A stretch of 64,000 nucleotides of DNA. Source: JAMQKA01 sp043951865 (lineage in GTDB: Bacteria > Bacteroidota > Rhodothermia > Balneolales > Balneolaceae). How positions within the stretch are numbered: the stretch's first letter is position 1; the number at the start of each line of letters is the position of its first letter. Shown here in pieces: positions 63,546-64,000 of this stretch. The position numbers and the translations under genes are program-made. Below the pieces are notes generated by a model, which did no database searches, had not been told where the DNA came from, and was given only the letters and a program-made list of their open reading frames with translations. Location of the stretch: positions 124,001 through 188,000 of the forward strand of contig NZ_JBINJF010000002.1 of assembly GCF_043951865.1 (NCBI RefSeq), read 5' to 3'.

Positions 63546-64000
63546 CTAGAAGTAACTCGATTTAAGTTTCAACCCGGTATCTTCCGGCAGTCCCAGCATC
63601 AGATTCATATTGTGGACCGCCTGGCCGGAGGCGCCCTTCAGCAGGTTGTCTACAATGCTCGTAACCAGCAGGTTGTCGCCGTGCTTTTCGACATGGAGCA
63701 GGCATTTGTTCGTATTTACCACCTGTTTAAGATGCAGTGGCTCACTGCTAACATGGGTAAACGTGGCCTCTTTGTAGTATTCGGCATAGAGTTCCACCGC
63801 CTGCGGTTCCGTCAAATCCGTTTTGGTGTAGGCCGATACGAAGATGCCGCGCGTAAAATTTCCGCGCATCGGGATGAAATTGATATCCTTGTTATAGACG
63901 CCCTGCAGTTGTCCCACACTCTGCTTTATCTCGTCAAGATGCTGGTGGGTGAAGGGTTTGTAGATGGAGACGTTGCCCTCGCGCCAGCTGAAGTGTGTGG
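63546..64000 (-). CDS. argC: N-acylglutamyl-phosphate reductase, C-terminal part (cut by window edge)
   Basis: The reading frame continues beyond the right edge of the window; only the C-terminal 151 residues are visible. Read from the edge it begins THFSWREGNVSIYKPFTHQH, typical of the ArgC C-terminal domain, and contains NFIPMRGNFTRGIFVSAYTKTD and LVTSIVDNLLKGASGQAVHNMNLMLG. It reduces N-acylglutamyl phosphate to the semialdehyde, the third step of arginine synthesis. It is presumably upstream of argF' in the operon; the catalytic cysteine lies outside the window. Confidence 0.93.
   Translation of the reverse strand, partial: THFSWREGNVSIYKPFTHQHLDEIKQSVGQLQGVYNKDINFIPMRGNFTRGIFVSAYTKTDLTEPQAVELYAEYYKEATFTHVSSEPLHLKQVVNTNKCLLHVEKHGDNLLVTSIVDNLLKGASGQAVHNMNLMLGLPEDTGLKLKSSYF

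Overview
The window looks like chromosomal sequence from a moderately halophilic or marine member of the Bacteroidetes/Rhodothermota-Balneolota group. Four things suggest this: families typical of the group (DUF2851, DUF3078, lamin-tail proteins with a sorting-type C-terminus, a SOTCase/AOTCase-type carbamoyltransferase in the arginine operon), weak ribosome-binding sites, TAnnTTTG-type -7 promoter elements upstream of glyS and lysC, and many Na+/H+/Ca2+ transport genes. The genus is an inference. No rRNA, CRISPR array, prophage or intact insertion sequence was seen.

Layout. 1-6.5 kb: a SAM methyltransferase, an unknown gene, and a minus-strand operon prs-rplY-pth-hppA that ends in a clear intrinsic terminator; tRNA-Gln(UUG) with its own terminator lies just upstream. 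6.5-16.4 kb: housekeeping and hypothetical genes (DUF2851, YtxH-like, phosphoribosyltransferase, DUF3078, ALDH7-type aldehyde dehydrogenase, TrmH-type RNA methyltransferase, PIN-PhoH, BaiN-like flavoprotein, murI). 16.6-20.7 kb: a very large secreted lamin-tail-domain protein whose leader contains a terminator-like hairpin. 21-32.4 kb: asd, glyS-tauE, sodC, VOC, CNNM/CBS protein, and lysC-ABC-F-SDR. 32.5-37.6 kb: a trypsin-like lipoprotein protease and a fused HyuA-HyuB (5-oxoprolinase type) enzyme.

37.6-55 kb is an ion-homeostasis block. It holds a CPA2 antiporter with Usp and EIIA-like domains, two tandem APC permeases each with an EIIA-like plus TrkA-C regulatory tail, an 11-gene Mrp/Mbh-like antiporter operon with split MrpA pieces and three MrpD/NuoN-like subunits, and a CaCA Na+/Ca2+ exchanger. 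Together with the K+-type membrane pyrophosphatase near the start, this suggests an organism that invests heavily in sodium/proton exchange.

55-64 kb: a TonB-type energy transducer, an AsmA-like anchored protein, an Rrf2 regulator, proC, and the tightly packed arginine operon argC(partial)-argF'-argB-argE-argH. Residue 89 of ArgF' is valine, which points to a succinylated rather than acetylated pathway.

The intergenic DNA is rich in small dispersed palindromic elements: a three-copy family (about 905-1020, 40273-40395, 57290-57432), a 234-bp MITE-like element (11321-11554), a REP-type pair (12445-12583), and several inverted repeats between genes. No transposase that could move them is encoded in the window. 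I did not find a clearly new defence or mobile system; the most unusual items are the Mrp-like operon, the shared EIIA-like domains and the repeat families.
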